DNA of 64,000 nucleotides from Lyophyllum atratum (taxonomy: Eukaryota > Basidiomycota > Agaricomycetes > Agaricales > Lyophyllaceae): positions 744,001 to 808,000 of the forward strand of contig JACGCN010000012.1 of assembly GCA_014905825.1 (NCBI GenBank), in the 5' to 3' direction. Below are positions 21,823-34,567 of this stretch, one piece after another (within the stretch, counting starts at the first letter, position 1; each line of letters opens with the position of its first letter). The notes under the pieces are model-generated. The model did not search any database. It saw only the letters and a list, made by a program, of their open reading frames with translations, and was not told the origin of the DNA. A program made the translations under genes and the position numbers.

Positions 21823-24800
21823 ATGGAATCACTATCAAGGCTCCGCGAAATCCTAGTCAGAGTGTTGGAGAGCGGCGTGGTCCCACATGGCGAACAAGAG
21901 CTCTTTGATGAGCTGATGGTTCAACAACCACGTCTCTTGCGTCTCCTCAATGTTGGGCCCAGGAACCCGCAGGAGCAAAAGGAAATCGAGTCCTGGTGCG
22001 TTACTTTGCTCTTCTGGCCGAAAATGTTACCTACCTTCAAGCAGGCAGGACGGTGATCAACGGGAAGCAGGTAGCTGTGAACTCAGACTTCGCGCGACAG
22101 AGCATATTTCTTGCCCAACAACTCGACTGCTCTGAAAGATACGTTGCGGAACTGCTATATAACGTTATGGCGGAGAACCCAAACATTGATCCCGTATATT
22201 GTCTTGAACTTGCCGTCGCCGAATTCCACCAGAGGCGCCGTGATTTGGCTGACTGTGTGGACCTCCTGTTCAAAGCACTCGAGTTGTCGACAGCTCCTAA
22301 CCCATCGATTACTATTCGACATCTTGGCGAATTCGTCAGCCAAAAGCTGATCCACGGCATACCAAAACCAGACGACACATACGCGTTGAGGATATTCCGG
22401 GAAATAGATGGTTTTGACGCTGTTCTCGTAAAGGCTGATAATGCGAGGAAAAGCGCCGCGAGCGCAACTGTTGTATCGTCAGGTCCACAAGGTCCGCTCG
22501 CCATCAGTGATTTTCGACCACCCCAAACCACTAACATTGTTCTGTAGGAAGCATCACTTTGGGGTCTGACGTCCTCAACTCGCGTTACGAGTCACTCAAA
22601 TACGAGCGCCGGCAACTCGCCAATGCATACGCAACATTATCCCGCATGGGTTTTCTTGGCCCCAACGAAATCAAGTTGACTGTCGACTGGCTGGCACGGA
22701 ATGCAAACCACCCTATGACGTACTATCTACTCACCGCTACACTCAGCGCCTTTGACACCGCCGATCCACGCTCAAACGAATGGACGCGCCGCGAAATGAT
22801 GCTCACCGATAAAGTGACAACAGACTTCATGAGCCGGTCTATGTCACCTAATCCTCCTCACCAATGGAGGGATCCTGGCCTCAAAGCCGTGATATTACTG
22901 AAGTGGACTCTTTTCCAGACGGAAGCGCGGCATCGCGACCCCAAGTTAGAAAATCATGAGGGTTTCCGTGCCGAAGATCTGGAGACGCAGGTGTGGAATG
23001 CAGTTCAGGGAGATGCTTTTGTGTACCTTGCTCTTGCGAACCTGCAGCTACAACGAAGCCGTGGCAGTACATCAGACGCTTCCCTTGTAAGCACCCTTTC
23101 TCTGACGGTCGAGCAACAGGAGCATCGTACTGTACCCCCCGATGACTTCAAACCCTTCGTCTTGGCAGCTTTTGAAAGCCTCGTCCGTTTACTCATCACG
23201 CACGCCTCCTCCGAGCTCCGCAAAATCAAACAACGGCAAGAAGACCTTGCCAGTGCCCGCACTGACCGATCCAGGACGGCGTCAAGATATGCCTCTAGCC
23301 TTGCGCCGTCAGAAGTGGACAAGCCTGCTCCCCCACCCCGACATGACATAGCCATGCTCTACTCCTTCATCGGGCTCTTATACTCATCCCTCCCTCCCGA
23401 GCGCGCGCTTCAATTTTGGGGATCGGGACCACAGCCAGACGCAGAGCGAACGTCGTATCTTGAATATATCGAAACGACCGCGGGAAGGCTGCCAGCATTT
23501 CTGCAGTGGGCGGTGTGGTCCACGCCTGTGAATGACATTACTATGTCGACGGCGCTATATGATATGTTGGGTGGCCTGGCAAAGGGTCAACAGTGCAGTG
23601 AGCTTGCCTACAACTTCATGGCCAGGGGTGGTGGAGAAGTCATTCCGGGAAGCATGCTCCCTTCGTCCTCGTCGGCAGGGCCTTCGGTGTCGTGGAAGGT
23701 CATCTTCGGCATTTTGGATTCCTGGGCATCGAGTTCGACGAATGCTGTCCCTCAGCAACACCAGCAACAACAGCAGCAGCTTGGCTTTAGCACGACACTA
23801 GGCAGTAGTTTCTCACATCCCGCCCCATCTCGCCCCCCACATTCACAACACATACCTATTGGCCCCAAAGATGTGCTGCTCGCGCAATCCTTCCTCCACC
23901 TCCTATCAACGGTTGTAACCCATTCCGTAGCTGTTCGTGTCACTATCTCAGGACATGCGCATTTCCGTGCCATCCCCACCTTAGTGTCGCTCATCCCTTT
24001 GGGAATCCCATTAGAGCTGAAAGGAGCGCTCTTCAACACTCTTGCTGCCTTCTGCGAGCCTGGAGCTGGCACACCAGGAGTCGAGATATGCAAAGCCGTT
24101 TGGACGTTAATGGAGAGGCTGGAGGTCATAAATGTTCGTGTGACGGCCACAGGGCCATTCGGGACGGCCATGCCTTTGAAGGGAGTCGAGGCTGAGCTGG
24201 AGGAGATTGAGGCGGTCCACAAGCTGTACCCGTCGACGATTCCCTTTTTAAAGCTCCTCAGCACGTTGATTCACACTCCCAAGCGCATCCCGTTCAAGGA
24301 CCGCTTGCTGGATGTGCAACCTATAAACACCATTCCCGAGACACTAGGTCAGCCTTACCGCCTTCCGGGCGTTGGCCCTTTCACTGCCTTCGTCGTCGAC
24401 AACGTCTTCGCCAATATCCCCAATCGAGAGTATGCTCGGCGTTCCGACCGGTGGCAGACGAACGATTTGTGCTTGTGCTATATCGAGCGGGCCCTCGCTA
24501 GCTTTGACTTGGAAACTCTGGTCAATAATCCAGAAGGCACGTCACTCAAGGGTGAAAACGTTATTCCCCTCCTAGTGCATCCGGGCTACGACGTCATGAG
24601 GCGCCTGCTGACACGTACCCCGTTGCAGGCCAGGATTTTATCGTATATCGTTGAAGGTGTCAATGGCTTTGAGAATGATTTTGCAAACGACGAACCGTTT
24701 TTCGGTACAACCATCATTCGCGTCCTCCGTGTTGTGCACCGTGTCCTGGAGCTTCAAGACATCTTTCTTGACGTCCTCGTTCCTCTCCTAACAGAAATTG

Positions 24801-27800
24801 ACAGTGCACCCATCGTCGGACAGGTCCATTCGCGCTCGTTCTATACCAAATTCGACCAAGAGTTAACATTCGATCCTCATTATATTCCTTCCCTCGCGGC
24901 GTACATCGCTTTCCCGAACCATCCAGAACTAGTGCTATTGTCCATCAAAATCCTTTCAACCTTATCAGCCAGCATGCCTTCGTCAAACCTGGCTACGTTG
25001 ATTGAGCGGAGCAACGAATCCGAGCGCATATTGGCGGGCTTTGTGAATATAATGGACGTGGAGTCATTAGAGGACCCTGCGGACGGCGAAACTTTCGCGG
25101 AGGAGACCACCGGAGCCGGAGCGCCTGATATGGACGAAACCCCTCCACTGGTCCAAGCCATCAGGCTAGCAGCCCTTGATCTTCTCATCCAAGAAACAGA
25201 AGCCAACCGCCCATACCCGAACATCGCGCACTTCCTGCTCTTTGGTGCAGCAAAGGCTGAGCAGCAAATCCAGGATCCGCACGCGTTAGGAGCACGCCGG
25301 ACTAGTGTCCATGTCCTCTTCGACCTCGTGAACGCTGGTGTGCCACGCCTCAAAGGGAAAGGCAAGGAGCGCGACCATGATCCCCTCACGCCTCTTTTCA
25401 TTACCCTACCCGGACTTGCAGAGAGATGCTATCGCGTCATATATCAACTTTGCACTCATCCAGAACTTCTGATTTCACCAGCCGCTACCTTCGCACACGA
25501 GAAGACTTTTTCGCCCGGCAGCTTGCCGCTGTACCATCTCATGCACCCCAAATGCCACAGCAGCCATATATCCAGGTGCAGTACAACGACGGTGCCCGTG
25601 TCATCACGACTGTTCCCTCGCTTTCCTCATTCCTCCGCCTGCGCTCGCGCATCTTCGACCTCGTAGCCCTAGACCTCCACATGCTTACAAATAAGGGTCA
25701 TCTGAAAGGGGTGTCTGAGCTACTTCAAATTCTCTTTGGGAATGCCTCCGAGTACGACTTTGAGGACGAACATTTCCACCAATTCCAAGAGATCGGCCAA
25801 TCCCACATGCGTGTAATCGAATTCCTCCAATCCTTGATGTTCGAGTGGTCAGACAGTCTAGCCGTCGAGCCCATGGACCTTCAATTCCTCGGGCAGCTCA
25901 ATCTCCATTCATGTGTGCGTACAGATGCAACAGGATGTGAAATCATAGACAGGACGGCCCTCCTATCGCTCTTAGCCGCTGCGAAACGTGCACTGCACGC
26001 ACAAGGCAGCGTAGTGACACCTGCTCAAGCAGATCAACTTCAGCGAGAATCTGCGTACATACTGGAGAGTGCTGTCGTCGAGAACCATCGTCGAGAGGTT
26101 GCACACTCTGTCGCTACGGGTTACGAAGCATGGAGGCGGTTGTTGGATCTGACCTTGACAAAATGCTTCGATCGGTTACCACACGACCGACGAGAGAACA
26201 TGTTGTTCGACCTGCTCCATGTCCTCCCGACGGCCATTCGATCTCCAGACGTTGAGGAGTCCACTGCAGTGCTGCTATCTGAGGCTGTTCTATCCTCGAT
26301 CACTAAACTGCGTGAAGACAGGCGCCAACAACTCATTGCGCAATCAGCTGGAGGCAACGCCGAATCTAGCTCTCTACCTGCAGAACGCCTGTTCGCCATC
26401 CTTCGCACCATCCTTGATGCCATCATCGACAACAATCGGGTGGAGCTTGTCCGCGGTAACCTCTATGCCGCCCTCGTTAACTACGTGCATCTGATCACAC
26501 CAACTCACACGGAGGGGGACCTTGTCGTTCACAAGGGAGATAATCTTGCGCTTTCTTTGGCCGCGTCGACGACCCGCGATGACTTCCTCTTTGACCCCAA
26601 TCAAACTGTCACCTCTTTGGACCGCCTCTCGCGATCACATAGCTCTGATCGGTCACTTCAAGCGGGAAGTTTAGCGGTCATGAAGGGTGTTATGGAGCGC
26701 TTGGTTGCTACGATCTCTCGAGACGCGATCGATGGAACAGAAGTGTGGAAAACTGTTGCATTTATGCTTCTGGACGCGCTTGTTCAGCTGTCAGGAGTAG
26801 AGAAGCCCCACATCGTTCTTTCTGCCCTTACCCGCCATGGGATTCTCTCAAACTTTGTGCGAGGGTTGAAAGAGTCGGACTCACGTTTGCTATTAGTGCT
26901 CAAGCCTGACCCAGGTATGTAATCCTGTTCCGGTGCATCTCATGTTTCCTGATCTCGTTCTTCAAAGACGACTTGAATCCGCTCTATGTCTACGAAGCAA
27001 AAATGTCACTCTTTATACGGATGACGCAGACGCGGGCGGGGGCAGAAAGACTCCTAGAGGCTCAGTTAGTCCCTGTGTTGGCCCAGTGTGACTTCCTTGA
27101 CGCACGCCCCGAGGCAGATCAGTCCTTCATGGGTAAGTCGTCAATCAGATATTATCATTCCGACAGAATTTTGACGGCCGTGAACTGACAGATCGGGACT
27201 CTTTCCTTCCGTCCGCGATTCAGCGTTATCATCAACTGTTCATGCCCACCCTCCAACTTGTCGATGGCATGCTCGCCACTCTGGGAAACAAGCATAGCAC
27301 AATTGTCAATCAGGTATCATAGCCCGCTTAATCTGAACGCACTGTGTTAACGACACGCCTTAGGCATTGGACTTTCTTACAAGCCATAGTGCAACCATCG
27401 CAATTCTCCTCAAAAATGACGCAGACTACGTCCCACTAGCTCTGCTGGAAGAGATCCACCTCATTGTAACCCTCTCCGCGAGTGTCCTTCCCTCGGTGCC
27501 GAAATCTGAGATGGTACGTTCATTCACTCCATCTCGTACAATGACATAGCTGATGCTCTCTTGTTTTACAGCTATCTACCAACTCCGGCTTTGGTACTAT
27601 ACACGCTGCCATCCTTGGCCTGGCAACGCGGTGCCTGGGCAGCGGCCGTTGCTTCGGACATATAGTCCCACAATCAGATGCTGAGATGCAATGGGCGAAG
27701 GGGTATGCATTCGGTATGTTGGCCCCCGTGGTTGGTCATCTTACATAACGTCGCCTAACCAGGTATTCCTCACATTTCAGGCTATGGATCCCAAACCGAG

Positions 27801-28904
27801 TTCGACGTTAGGATCCGAGAGCGGGAACGACTCCTACGAAAGAGCATCATCACTTATATTGGTGCTGCCAGTGACTTCACAGGTCCGCAGTTCTTCTATA
27901 CGCTTGTGGGAGAAACTAAATCATTCCACCCTTCCCAGAACCCGAGATCACACTCGTTCTCTCCCCGATTACCACGCAACCTCGGCACGATGAACAAGCT
28001 CTTTCACAGTTCCTGAGTACGTCATCCTCTCGGACCTCAGGAATAATCCGCTGATCTCCTTATGTAGCCACAATCCCTACCGTCGGCGATGCCATTGAAG
28101 CGCTCAACACGCTTTGTACAGAACTTGGTCAAACATTAAAGCAGATATCCGATCTAGGCGCCGAGCTTGCTGCGCCTGATCATATCGCGGTGGACAATAT
28201 CAGAGAGGTGTGTTCCGTCGCCGTGTTCCGTCGCCCACGTATAGAGGTGATAATTGAAACACCGTAATAGATCGTAAAAGATGTACATGAATCATTGCTC
28301 CAAGATCTAGACATTGGGCAGAAGCGCCAGCTGATTTGTGACGTGCTTGAGGATGTGAAGCGGGGAGCTACAAGGGAGGCGCGTGTGTTGCTCGGTACTC
28401 CATATTTTTCTCCACTCTCCCTGCTTTCTCTTACGCCCCGTCCTTACCCTCCTGCAGATACCACCGAGATGCTGCTTCTCCTCATCTGGCGGCACGTACA
28501 ATACTATACTTCGCCCGCTGCTGCGCTGCCTCCCCCCTCCACATCACTCTCTTCATCTACTCTCTTCAAGAGTACCAAGTCTTCAAACGCGTTGGGAATG
28601 AATGCAGCAATGCGATTTTTAGCAGCACCCGACCCGGAGACGTTCAAGTCGGATGTGGGACGGCGGTTGGGACCTGTTTTGGGTAGGCTTGAGGGCCTCG
28701 ATTTGCATCTGGTATGTCCTAATTCCCAACCTTCCATGGAAAGTTTCGCTGATCGATGCCTTTTGTACGTTGTAGGACTCGGAAGCATATGGCGTCGACG
28801 TGCGCAAGGAAAGTCAGGGATACATTGAGATCATGGTCCGCCGGCTTCGAGATAGTGCGGGCCTCTTGCATGATCCTTCTGGACAGGATGATGAATCCCA
28901 GTGA
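21823..28904 (+). CDS. NUP192: Inner-ring nucleoporin NUP192/NUP205
   Basis: Large alpha-helical scaffold of the nuclear pore inner ring, binding Nic96 and Nup53-type partners. Exons: 21823-21995, 22049-22482, 22548-26914, 26968-27132, 27192-27313, 27364-27513, 27572-27713, 27781-27882, 27939-28016, 28068-28207, 28271-28394, 28458-28711, 28776-28904. Start MESLSRLREILVRVLESGVV. Family wording includes FARQSIFLAQQLDCSERYVA, MGFLGPNEIKLTVDWLAR, TSRYLRTREDFFARQL and the C-terminal GYIEIMVRRLRDSAGLLHDP. Length is about 2126 residues. Near 25460 the frame changes with no intron, between IYQLCTHP and RTSDFTSRYLRTRE; one base restores it and makes the total a multiple of three, so I treat it as a sequence error. 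A short glutamine tract (about 23754-23781) is not conserved structure. Confidence 0.92.
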
Positions 28905-29927
28905 GCGATGTGGTGTTGATGATAGGGAGCTCCAGTTTCATTTGGGTTTGACCCTTGACTTGTTAGATATGTAGTTTTTCTTGAAAGCACGATGTTCAAA
29001 ATCGGTCCTCACTCCAGAGACCAATCTTTATCTTGCCCTTGGTGCGAGCTTGATGTCGGGGCTTCAGTTGTTTACAACGTCACCCAGCAGTGCTTTGGAC
29101 GTCTTCCCGTCCTCGAGCTCGTGGATTCGTGTTATGAGTGGACGAGACACGTCCCTCGAAGTATGAAAGCTCCAAGGCTTTCATTATTGGAACCTTGATG
29201 TCTCTACTTCCTATGGCCTTGGGAGCGTAGCATGCCCGCGGCTAAGCCAGCAGGCATAGTCTCTCTTGATTGAGGGTCGTGAACTTGGCCTTTTCCCATA
29301 GGCCGACATGGGCTGTAAGTACGCACAAATAGATACTGCACTCCCATGTTGGACGGGTTTGGAATTTAGGTTTGCGTTATCTGCGCTTATCCTCGCAACT
29401 GACAATACCCTCAGGGACAGGATTTGGAACGAACGAAGCTCGTCTGTTCTTACAGAGGGTCGGGATTTCCATACCCGGTTCCCAGCAGGAATACATGGTC
29501 CATCTTCACCTGCCGTGTTTTGCTGATATCGATGCTGATACACGAACAGCTATCTAGTCATGACCAATGCGCCTGAAGGTCACTTGCGTGTAGCCCATTC
29601 TCGTTGTATCGCTGGATGATTGAAGCGATAATGACTATAGAGATAATTAATCCGAAATCAAATGGTACACCAAAAGTCCAATATGCAAAGGAGAGCCTAC
29701 CACCGAGGGTTCGTGAGGCCGTCCAACCCCAACGAGACCTAAGCAAGCAACATCCAGCATAACATCTCCGTCACCAGCTCGTACCATAACGCATGAACGA
29801 TCTTCCGCCCTGACATTGCTTGTCCCAGCACTTCAAATGTGTATAGTAAGTTAATAAATACATGCGAGCCTACTCCGTATGGAGCTCACTAGAATGAATG
29901 AATCGTGAATCTCCATTACACTCAGAG
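28905..29927. other. Intergenic between convergent NUP192 and SFT2 genes
   Basis: About 1 kb without a supported gene. One minus-strand frame at 29746-29558 holds a hydrophobic stretch (DFGLIISIVIIASIIQRY) that could be a membrane helix of a tiny protein, but it has no ATG in a good position and no visible exons. Left unassigned. Confidence 0.5.
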
Positions 29928-30842
29928 CTACCGTGGAAGTAAGCTGCCAGCTCCACGTAATGCGAGTTGCCCGCCGAGGCGGAGTGTCTGTGTGCCGCCA
30001 GGGAAGTAGGCGAGGACGTAGGCGACAAGGGCGACAACCTGAACGGCGCCACAGATGAGGGAGCCAAAGTAGGATTTGGGCTATGAAATGATGTTGCGTT
30101 CAAATTGAGAGGCGGAAGAAAAAAGAGCTCAGAGGGCGAACATACCCCGAGGGAGAAATAAAGTGTCAGGCCGAGGCTGGCAAAGTAGACGACGGAGAAG
30201 GGGAGACGTTCGGCAGATACGAGGTGCTTGAGGTGATTTATTGGACCTATTAGCACCGAGAAGCTAGCAGGCCAGATTTGTAAGGTTTACAAGTTAGCAA
30301 AGTCCGAGTGACCACACGTACCCGAACATGACGAGGAGGCTTCCGAGACTGCGGATTCCGTGAGATTTGGGATGCACGCGTCGACGGTGAGATGAGCCTA
30401 CCTAAAGGACAGCGCAAATTTCGTTGGCCTTGAATCAATTCTCAGTACACAGTTCCGAACTTGTTAGGAAGATATCAACGCACCGTACTGCAAGGAATGG
30501 TAGAGTCAAGAACGAGACGAAGAAGCACACTGTGGCGCCCACTAAGCATCCCCCAAACCCTAAAAGCCTGCAATTTCACCATCTACTTCAGTTCTTTGGT
30601 TATCCCGATCGAGTTAATACGCACCGTTCCCAGCTTGAGAGCGCGAACCAAGCCTCATCTTCGTTTGATCGTTCAGTGGAGCGCAACGGAATGTAGTCGC
30701 CCGCGACAGCGTTGTAAAAGCGTGAAAATGGGTTGCCTGCAGCGGCGGGCGCGGCTGGTTGGGAATCGTCGGTGTTTCCGCGCGCCCAGCGAAACTGCGA
30801 GAGATTGCTCCTGAAATTCTGTTCTGACGAGGCGGGAGGCAT
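29928..30842 (-). CDS. SFT2: SFT2 family Golgi/endosome vesicle transport protein
   Basis: Tetraspanning protein acting in retrograde traffic into the Golgi; yeast Sft2 overlaps in function with Got1. Six exons (descending): 30842-30625, 30567-30484, 30428-30402, 30348-30322, 30263-30146, 30080-29928; 208 residues, near the yeast 215. About 73 hydrophilic residues precede four membrane helices: GCLVGATVCFFVSFLTLPFL, then LRPRKF-like VRPTKFALSFSLGSLLVMFG, VVYFASLGLTLYFSLG and VVALVAYVLAYFPGG. The signature GPINHLKHLVSAERLPFSVV matches yeast GPLAYLKHLTSRERLPF. Two consecutive exons are 27 nt. An in-frame ATG at 30866 would add eight residues; 30842 fits the family better. It is divergent from the kinase-like gene. 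Confidence 0.92.
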
Positions 30843-31134
30843 GCGGGGGTAAATATGCCACAACATACGATGAGCTAATTCAGAATTGCCGTATCAGATA
30901 AGATCAACACGGTTATGGGCCGGGCTGCGTGCAAAGGCAAGTTCATGACATGGTTCAGAAAAAAGCCTCATGGGTCAGAACGAGCCACGTCTCAAGGCCA
31001 AGTCTCGCGACCAGTGAACAGTGACTTCGACGCCGAGGAATCTCGTCCTCGCTGAGACAGGCAACACGAAGAACCTGTAAATCCTTTTTTGCTTCCAGAA
31101 TGATTCGACGCTAATCAATTCAAAGGATTTATCG

Positions 31135-32078
31135 ATGGAGAAGCAGCGACCGTACATGCTATATCACGGGGATGTCTCAAACTGCTCGACGCTGTGCGTT
31201 AGAAGCACGATGTCCGTAGGGTGGAAAAGCCATCGGCGCCCTAGGAGGCTCACACTCTTCAAGAAGATGGAGCCACTTACGACTCTCATAGGTCGAGAAT
31301 TCGTCGAGTCTTGGTTGGGAGTCGTTAAAAGTACGTTTTCGCAACTTATAAACTCGCTTGGTGCTAACCCGATTACCTTCACTTCGCAGGCCATGCGGTC
31401 CTCTGGAAGCATGGCGTCGGATACGGTGACCCCAGCCTCTGGAACATCGTGTACGACCCCGAGCATACGTGCGGAGTTCTGACGGATTACGACCTTTCTG
31501 TCTCCCGACACCTTCCCCGTGTGCCTGGGTTCGATAGGACAGGAATAATCCCATTCATGGCCGTCGGATTATTGAACGACCTTTATTGGAACGGCGACCT
31601 CGAACGGCTCTATCATCATGAGCTGGAGGCCTTTGTCTGGATTCTTATTTTCGTTTTCGTACGATATCAGGATAAGAAGCCCCAGAAAGGTGCCTTCGTC
31701 GATGCATGGATCACGTCGAACCATATCACCTGCCGCAAGGAGAAGTTAAGCCTTTCAGATGGCGTTAAACTCATCAAGGTGGCAAAGGAGGTTCAGAAAG
31801 ATTTTCGCACTGAATGGCCTTTGGCGATGAGGTTGTTGAGATGGGCTATTGACACACATTTACACCGTGTGCGGGTGGTCTTGCCGGGAGATGAACCGAC
31901 CTCGGAAGCCAAGACTGATGCAGCAGGAGTCTGGAACGACTTCGTCGCTCAGTTGAAGCTAAGCGCAAAGGCGGAAGGATTGCAATACGTCGCGAACGCC
32001 GTACAAGACCTCGGTTTAGAGAACTTATTTGTAGATGGTGATACATCCAGCTCCGCTAGTCCTTCCAAATCCAGCTAG
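31135..32078 (+). CDS. FunK1-type fungal protein kinase, N-terminally truncated
   Basis: FunK1 kinases are a family expanded in multicellular basidiomycetes. Two exons, 31135-31330 and 31390-32078, 294 residues. The C-lobe is clear: HAVLWKHGVGYGDPSLWNIV carries the catylatic-loop Asp (GYGD in place of HRD), GVLTDYDLSVSRH stands at the DFG position (DYD), and FMAVGLLN and HHELEAFVWILIFVFV follow as in the family. The N-lobe with glycine loop and Lys is missing, and normal members exceed 600 residues. I found no convincing coding sequence upstream to 30843. It may be a truncated relic or the start may lie on exons I could not see. Confidence 0.7.
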
Positions 32079-32566
32079 GTGGTGTGGTCACTGTAGACTG
32101 TAATGGAGGCTCCATATCAATGTGTCTCTTGAAATGCCAGCATCATTATTCTGATAAAGAGTTTTTGAATTGTCATGTATGCTTGACAACAGAGTCTACT
32201 CTTCGCGGCACGTCCCTGGCAGCGCGACGGTAGACTTCTCTATGCCATGAACTTGGGCGATTTACGGGCGACATCAACTGGAGATAACTGCTATATCAGC
32301 CACCGTCACATGTAGAAGTCCAATACGCTTCACAGAACAGGACGACCCCATCCATGTGAAGGCTTTTGAGCTGATCATCTTACTCGTGAAGCTATCCCGC
32401 GGTCGATTGAGTACTGGCCGCATCAGCAGAACTTGATTTTTCGAGGGGTTTTGTATTACCACGTTACTTATGCCTACCCAACAAACAGGGCGAGTAATAT
32501 CCTCTCTGGGTATGAAACTCCCTTCCGGTGACCACGGGAAACGCGGGATGTGAACTTTCAGGTTCC
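32079..32566. other. Intergenic between convergent genes
   Basis: No gene seen between the kinase-like stop and the polygalacturonase stop. Minus-strand open frames here end within the flank and have no family resemblance. Confidence 0.55.
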
Positions 32567-34567
32567 CTACCGGATGGGCGTCGCGGCGAATGCGCCATTC
32601 GCGCAGCGGAAGCCAAGTGTGTCTTGCTCTCCCTCCGCAAGAGTTGCAGGGTCGCACAGCACATTCGTTTCCTTCGAGTTCGTATGCGTGCGGATGTCGA
32701 TCTTCTCGAGGGAGATGTTTAGCGCTGGCGTGGCAAACATACGTCAGCCTTTCACCTGTGCCGAGTGGACAAGTACACGAGCAGGAAAAATGAACACACC
32801 TGTTCCAGCGTAAAGATCAAAGATGACGGATTTGGGCTCATCGAGGCCGGCGACATAGTTCCAGCATGGGGTGCTAATGCAGGTCCCATCGGCTGTCGAG
32901 TATTTGTTTGAAAGTACGTCTAAATAAGTAAGGAATGTGGCGTACTCCAGTTAGTACCGAGGGTGCCCTTGAAGTTTTTGTACCGGAAATTGGAGACTTT
33001 AGTGCTCGTGTTATTTGGGTTGTCGGGGCGGGGACCCTTGTCCTGATCATAGTAGCTATGCGAGGGGAAAATGCAAAGGCGTGAGATGAGGTCTTTTGGC
33101 TGGGACGAGCGCGGAGACACACTTCTGAGTGATGAAAATTCCAGTGGACACGTTGATAAGCGTAATGTCTTCCCAAGCCACGTTATTCGCAAATCCATTG
33201 CCTCCGGTCCAGCTCTTGAACTGACGAACCGATGTGGGTATACATATCAACCAGACATTCCGTAACTGAATGCAGAAGCGTACCCTAGCCCCATACACCG
33301 CACCGTCCATCGTCCAGTTCTTGAACAACACGTTCTCAACGGTGTGATTCGCGCCGCTGCGACCAAGGGAGCCGATGGAGAGCCCATGGGAGGAGAAGCC
33401 ACAGTATCCGTTCTTCGCGACGATATCCTTCGCACCGTTGATAACTGAGATGCAGTCGTCGCCATTATGGCCATAGTAGCTACAGTCGTGTCAGATGTCA
33501 GGAAATATAGCTTCAAGGATGAATGGTACGGACGGACCCATCAACAGTTATATTATGGCCAGAGAGGTTGAAGCCTATGGATCGACGAGGATTAATCATC
33601 TCGCATTACGAGCTACTAGTATCATGTATGCAAATTACCATCACTATGAGAGCAGGCATGAGCAAGGCCATTTACGATGCAGGGAGCGAACGTACGTGTT
33701 AAAGGGAAAGCTCTAACGAAATACCACGACTACTGTGTCAGTTTCCTTCTCTTCAACGCAAAGAAGCGAAGTAAGAACTCACGGTCGTCGTCTCACGCGT
33801 CCCATTCTTGGGCGCTGCGTCGACAAAATGGTTTTCTACGCGAATGTTCTTTCCTGGGAGATTCCAGCCCCAAGCAACGGGCTTTATGACCTTGAGGTCC
33901 TTCAGAAGTCCATTGGTCACATTGAAGGTCGCGAGCTGAGGGCGCAGAACCTATGGAAATATGTGTATCTGCATGATGGGCTGCGAATAGCAAAACTCAC
34001 GCGGTTACCGATGTCCCACCACTGCTGGCCGTAGCCATTAAACCGTCCCCACTCGAAGTCCTTGGATCCGATGATGCTGACGTCGCTTCCGTGGATATAG
34101 AACCATGGCGTCGCATATGTCTGATCTATCATGCACACTTTTAGTAACACAGTCAATTTGGAATGAAGTCGTTCGACGCACGCTGGGCTGGTTGAGGGTG
34201 ACGTTGATAGCACGCTGAACGGTTGCTATGTCCTTTGGGAGGTTGAGGTTGCCGTTCAGATGTACCACGACATTTTCTGCCCCACGAGAAAGTCAACCGA
34301 ATGTCCTCTGAGTCGTTACGAAGAGAATATACCGAGCCCAGAGAGCGTAATCGGCGTATGTGCGTTGTAGTCCACTCGCTGGAACTCAATGACTGAGTCC
34401 TTCTGGCAGTCCTTGAACGCTTTCAGAATATGGTCCGAGTCGTCCTCTCCGTTCTTGTTATGCTTAACGATGCACTTCTTGAGGTGGGGCTTTCCCGCAT
34501 CGATGGGAGTAGAAACTGCAGCCAACGCTAAGATAAGTGCGGCCAGATAGGTATTGCTGAAGATCAT
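32567..34567 (-). CDS. Secreted exo-polygalacturonase, glycoside hydrolase family 28
   Basis: Pectin-degrading enzyme that releases galacturonate from chain ends. Twelve exons (descending): 34567-34333, 34276-34182, 34120-34001, 33950-33783, 33712-33696, 33643-33639, 33574-33538, 33479-33284, 33220-33123, 33055-32946, 32892-32800, 32724-32567; 444 codons. ATG at 34567 gives MIFSNTYLAALILALAAVST, a signal peptide. GH28 motifs: PFNTDGFNLSGHN (NTD), YGHNGDDCISV (DD), FSSHGLSIGSLG (usual GHG) and YGARFKSW (RFK for RIK). The exon joining NT to DG is only 5 nt. TQNYYDQDKGPRP is typical of exo-acting fungal members. Several NxS/T sites suggest glycosylation. The start of this gene faces a long empty stretch. 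Confidence 0.93.

Noticed and set aside
25426..26922. A second gene inside the NUP192 region
   Set aside because: It continues the nucleoporin in another frame after a one-base slip; content matches the same family.
29558..29746. Tiny membrane protein on the minus strand
   Set aside because: One hydrophobic stretch only; start codon and exons cannot be supported.
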